Assembly: GCA_900769775.1 (NCBI GenBank)
Contig: CAAGHT010000153.1
Coordinates: forward strand, 1-5,684
Length of the DNA: 5,684 nt
Source of the DNA: Clostridia bacterium
GTDB taxonomy: Bacteria; Bacillota; Clostridia; Oscillospirales; Acutalibacteraceae
Direction: 5' to 3'
Shown here: positions 5,069-5,684 of the stretch, in pieces
Layout: every line of letters begins with the position of its first letter
How positions within the stretch are numbered: the first letter of the stretch is position 1
The notes under the pieces: model-generated
Databases searched by the model: none
Told to the model about the DNA's origin: nothing
Seen by the model: only the letters and a program-made list of their open reading frames with translations
Position numbers and translations under genes: made by a program

Positions 5069-5245
5069 TTATTTTCCACCCATCATTTTTATAATTTTCT
5101 GTGCCTCAGCGCTTGACAAGAATTTTGCCCTTGCCGACTTATCTTTCATAAGAGAATCGAGCAGCTGTCTCTCCTCGGGGCTGAGCTTTGCGAGAAGTGA
5201 GGCAGGATCGGTGTTTTTAAAAATGTTTTTGGGGTTATTATTCAT
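5069..5245 (-). CDS. 58-aa protein of unknown function (first of trio)
   Basis: The family is not recognised. I chose the ATG at 5245 because GTGGTG just upstream acts as an SD with a 6-base gap, making the in-frame GTG codons at 5257 and 5254 unlikely starts. The 58 residues have an Asn-rich beginning, then two predicted amphipathic helices: about 13-35 (DPASLLAKLSPEERQLLDSL) and 36-55 (KDKSARAKFLSSAEAQKIIK), ending in MMGGK. It is soluble and highly charged. The stop codon is one base from the start of the second gene. The downstream order (58, 108, 113 aa) and the shared helical LxPExRQ pattern suggest related or interacting products. Confidence 0.68.
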   Translation of the reverse strand: MNNNPKNIFKNTDPASLLAKLSPEERQLLDSLMKDKSARAKFLSSAEAQKIIKMMGGK

Positions 5246-5274
5246 TGAAATCACCACTTAAAATGTTGTATAAT
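5245..5274 (+). promoter_or_regulatory. Promoter of the metallophosphoesterase gene
   Basis: TTGAAA (5245-5250) and a perfect TATAAT (5269-5274) are 18 bases apart. The start would be near 5281, leaving a leader of about 36 nt. The -35 box begins at the first base of the divergent gene's start codon, and the -10 box lies next to that gene's own proposed -10. Confidence 0.65.
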
Positions 5275-5276
5275 AC

Positions 5277-5305
5277 AGTATATGAAGCATAAATTTAAGT
5301 ATGAA
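5277..5305 (-). promoter_or_regulatory. Possible promoter of the three-small-gene operon
   Basis: On the minus strand TTCATA (5305-5300) and TATACT (5282-5277) are 17 bases apart, with a start near 5270 and a ~25-nt leader. The region is AT-rich and other -10-like words exist (TATTAT just downstream), so the exact boxes are uncertain. Confidence 0.35.
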
Positions 5306-5316
5306 TGGAGAAAATT

Positions 5317-5684
5317 ATGAATATACTTGTAATTTCCGATTCTCACGGCAGAGTGAGCGAGATAGAAAGGGTAATAGAAGCGTATAAAGAGGTAAAGCAT
5401 ATCTTCTTTCTTGGAGATTGCATAAGAGATATTGAGGATATGCCTTTTATTTATCCCGACAGAACCTTTCATATAGTTGCGGGAAATTGCGACGGATACA
5501 GCACTTATAAAACGGTAGACGTTATAAATCTTTTTGGAAAAAAGATACTTTTCACACACGGGCATCCTTTTGAGGTAAAGCTTGGTCCGGAGAGACTTTA
5601 TGAGGAGGCGGTAAGGCAGCAGGCGGATCTTGTTTTGTTTGGTCATACACACAAGGCTGTTACATTATATGAGATCGGAAGGGA
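5317..5684 (+). CDS. YfcE/MJ0936-type metallophosphoesterase, 3' end cut by window
   Basis: Reading from the ATG at 5317 gives 122 residues with no stop before the window ends. The protein belongs to the calcineurin-like phosphoesterase superfamily, YfcE/MJ0936 branch: small cytosolic dinuclear-metal phosphodiesterases whose physiological substrate is generally unsettled. All core motifs present in the visible part fit: DSH (Asp8, His10), GD (Asp34), GNCD (Asn57), THGH (His81, His83) and GHTH (His110, His112). Family members are usually about 155-180 residues, so some 35-60 residues lie outside. The SD GGAG (5307-5310) is six bases from the ATG. It is transcribed divergently from the small-gene trio. 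In many Clostridia such a gene follows an XTP/dITP pyrophosphatase, but here it has its own promoter and is first in its transcript. Confidence 0.92.
   Translation, partial: MNILVISDSHGRVSEIERVIEAYKEVKHIFFLGDCIRDIEDMPFIYPDRTFHIVAGNCDGYSTYKTVDVINLFGKKILFTHGHPFEVKLGPERLYEEAVRQQADLVLFGHTHKAVTLYEIGR

Noticed and set aside
5251..5652. A 133-codon minus-strand frame over the metallophosphoesterase
   Set aside because: The plus strand encodes all metallophosphoesterase motifs with a good SD and promoter. The minus frame is a shadow.

Overview
The window looks like a chromosomal segment of a low-to-mid GC Gram-positive anaerobe of the class Clostridia, most likely Oscillospirales (Ruminococcaceae-like). 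The reasons are AT-rich intergenic DNA with near-consensus sigma-A promoters, strong purine Shine-Dalgarno (SD) sites, U-tailed terminators, a Clostridia-type mix of genes (meso-diaminopimelate dehydrogenase, LuxS, an XRE regulator with membrane segments), and a trio of small proteins that I recall, from memory only, as uncharacterised Oscillospirales proteins. No phage, plasmid, CRISPR or complete insertion sequence is visible. The first ~20 bases resemble a REP-type repeat.

Layout. (1) Bases 69-1451, minus strand: a promoter, an XRE-type regulator with four predicted membrane helices, then a PAP2-superfamily membrane phosphatase-like protein. A strong hairpin between them buries the SD of the second gene. 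(2) Bases 1500-3298, plus strand: a promoter, a HAD-family phosphatase and, 11 bases later, ddh for one-step synthesis of meso-diaminopimelate, closed by a perfect 26-base palindromic terminator. (3) Bases 3299-3600: no protein gene. On the minus strand a TTGACA-17-TATATT promoter points back at the same palindrome and defines a candidate ~210-nt non-coding RNA. On the plus strand a TTTACA-17-TATAAT promoter drives luxS. (4) Bases 3626-4109: luxS and its terminator. (5) Bases 4110-4388: AT-rich, no gene, with several inverted repeats and one near-consensus DnaA box. (6) Bases 4389-5245, minus strand: three tightly packed small genes of unknown function (58, 108 and 113 aa). (7) From 5317, plus strand: a YfcE/MJ0936-type metallophosphoesterase cut by the window end. 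Its promoter overlaps the start of the divergent small-gene operon.

How the genes may work together. The HAD/ddh pair makes a cell-wall and lysine precursor. LuxS recycles S-ribosylhomocysteine and yields the AI-2 precursor. The XRE/PAP2 pair looks like a self-contained envelope-related unit. The three small genes are the least understood coding part. The best candidates for undescribed elements are the unassigned RNA gene next to luxS, the SD-masking hairpin before the PAP2 gene, and the three-small-gene cassette.
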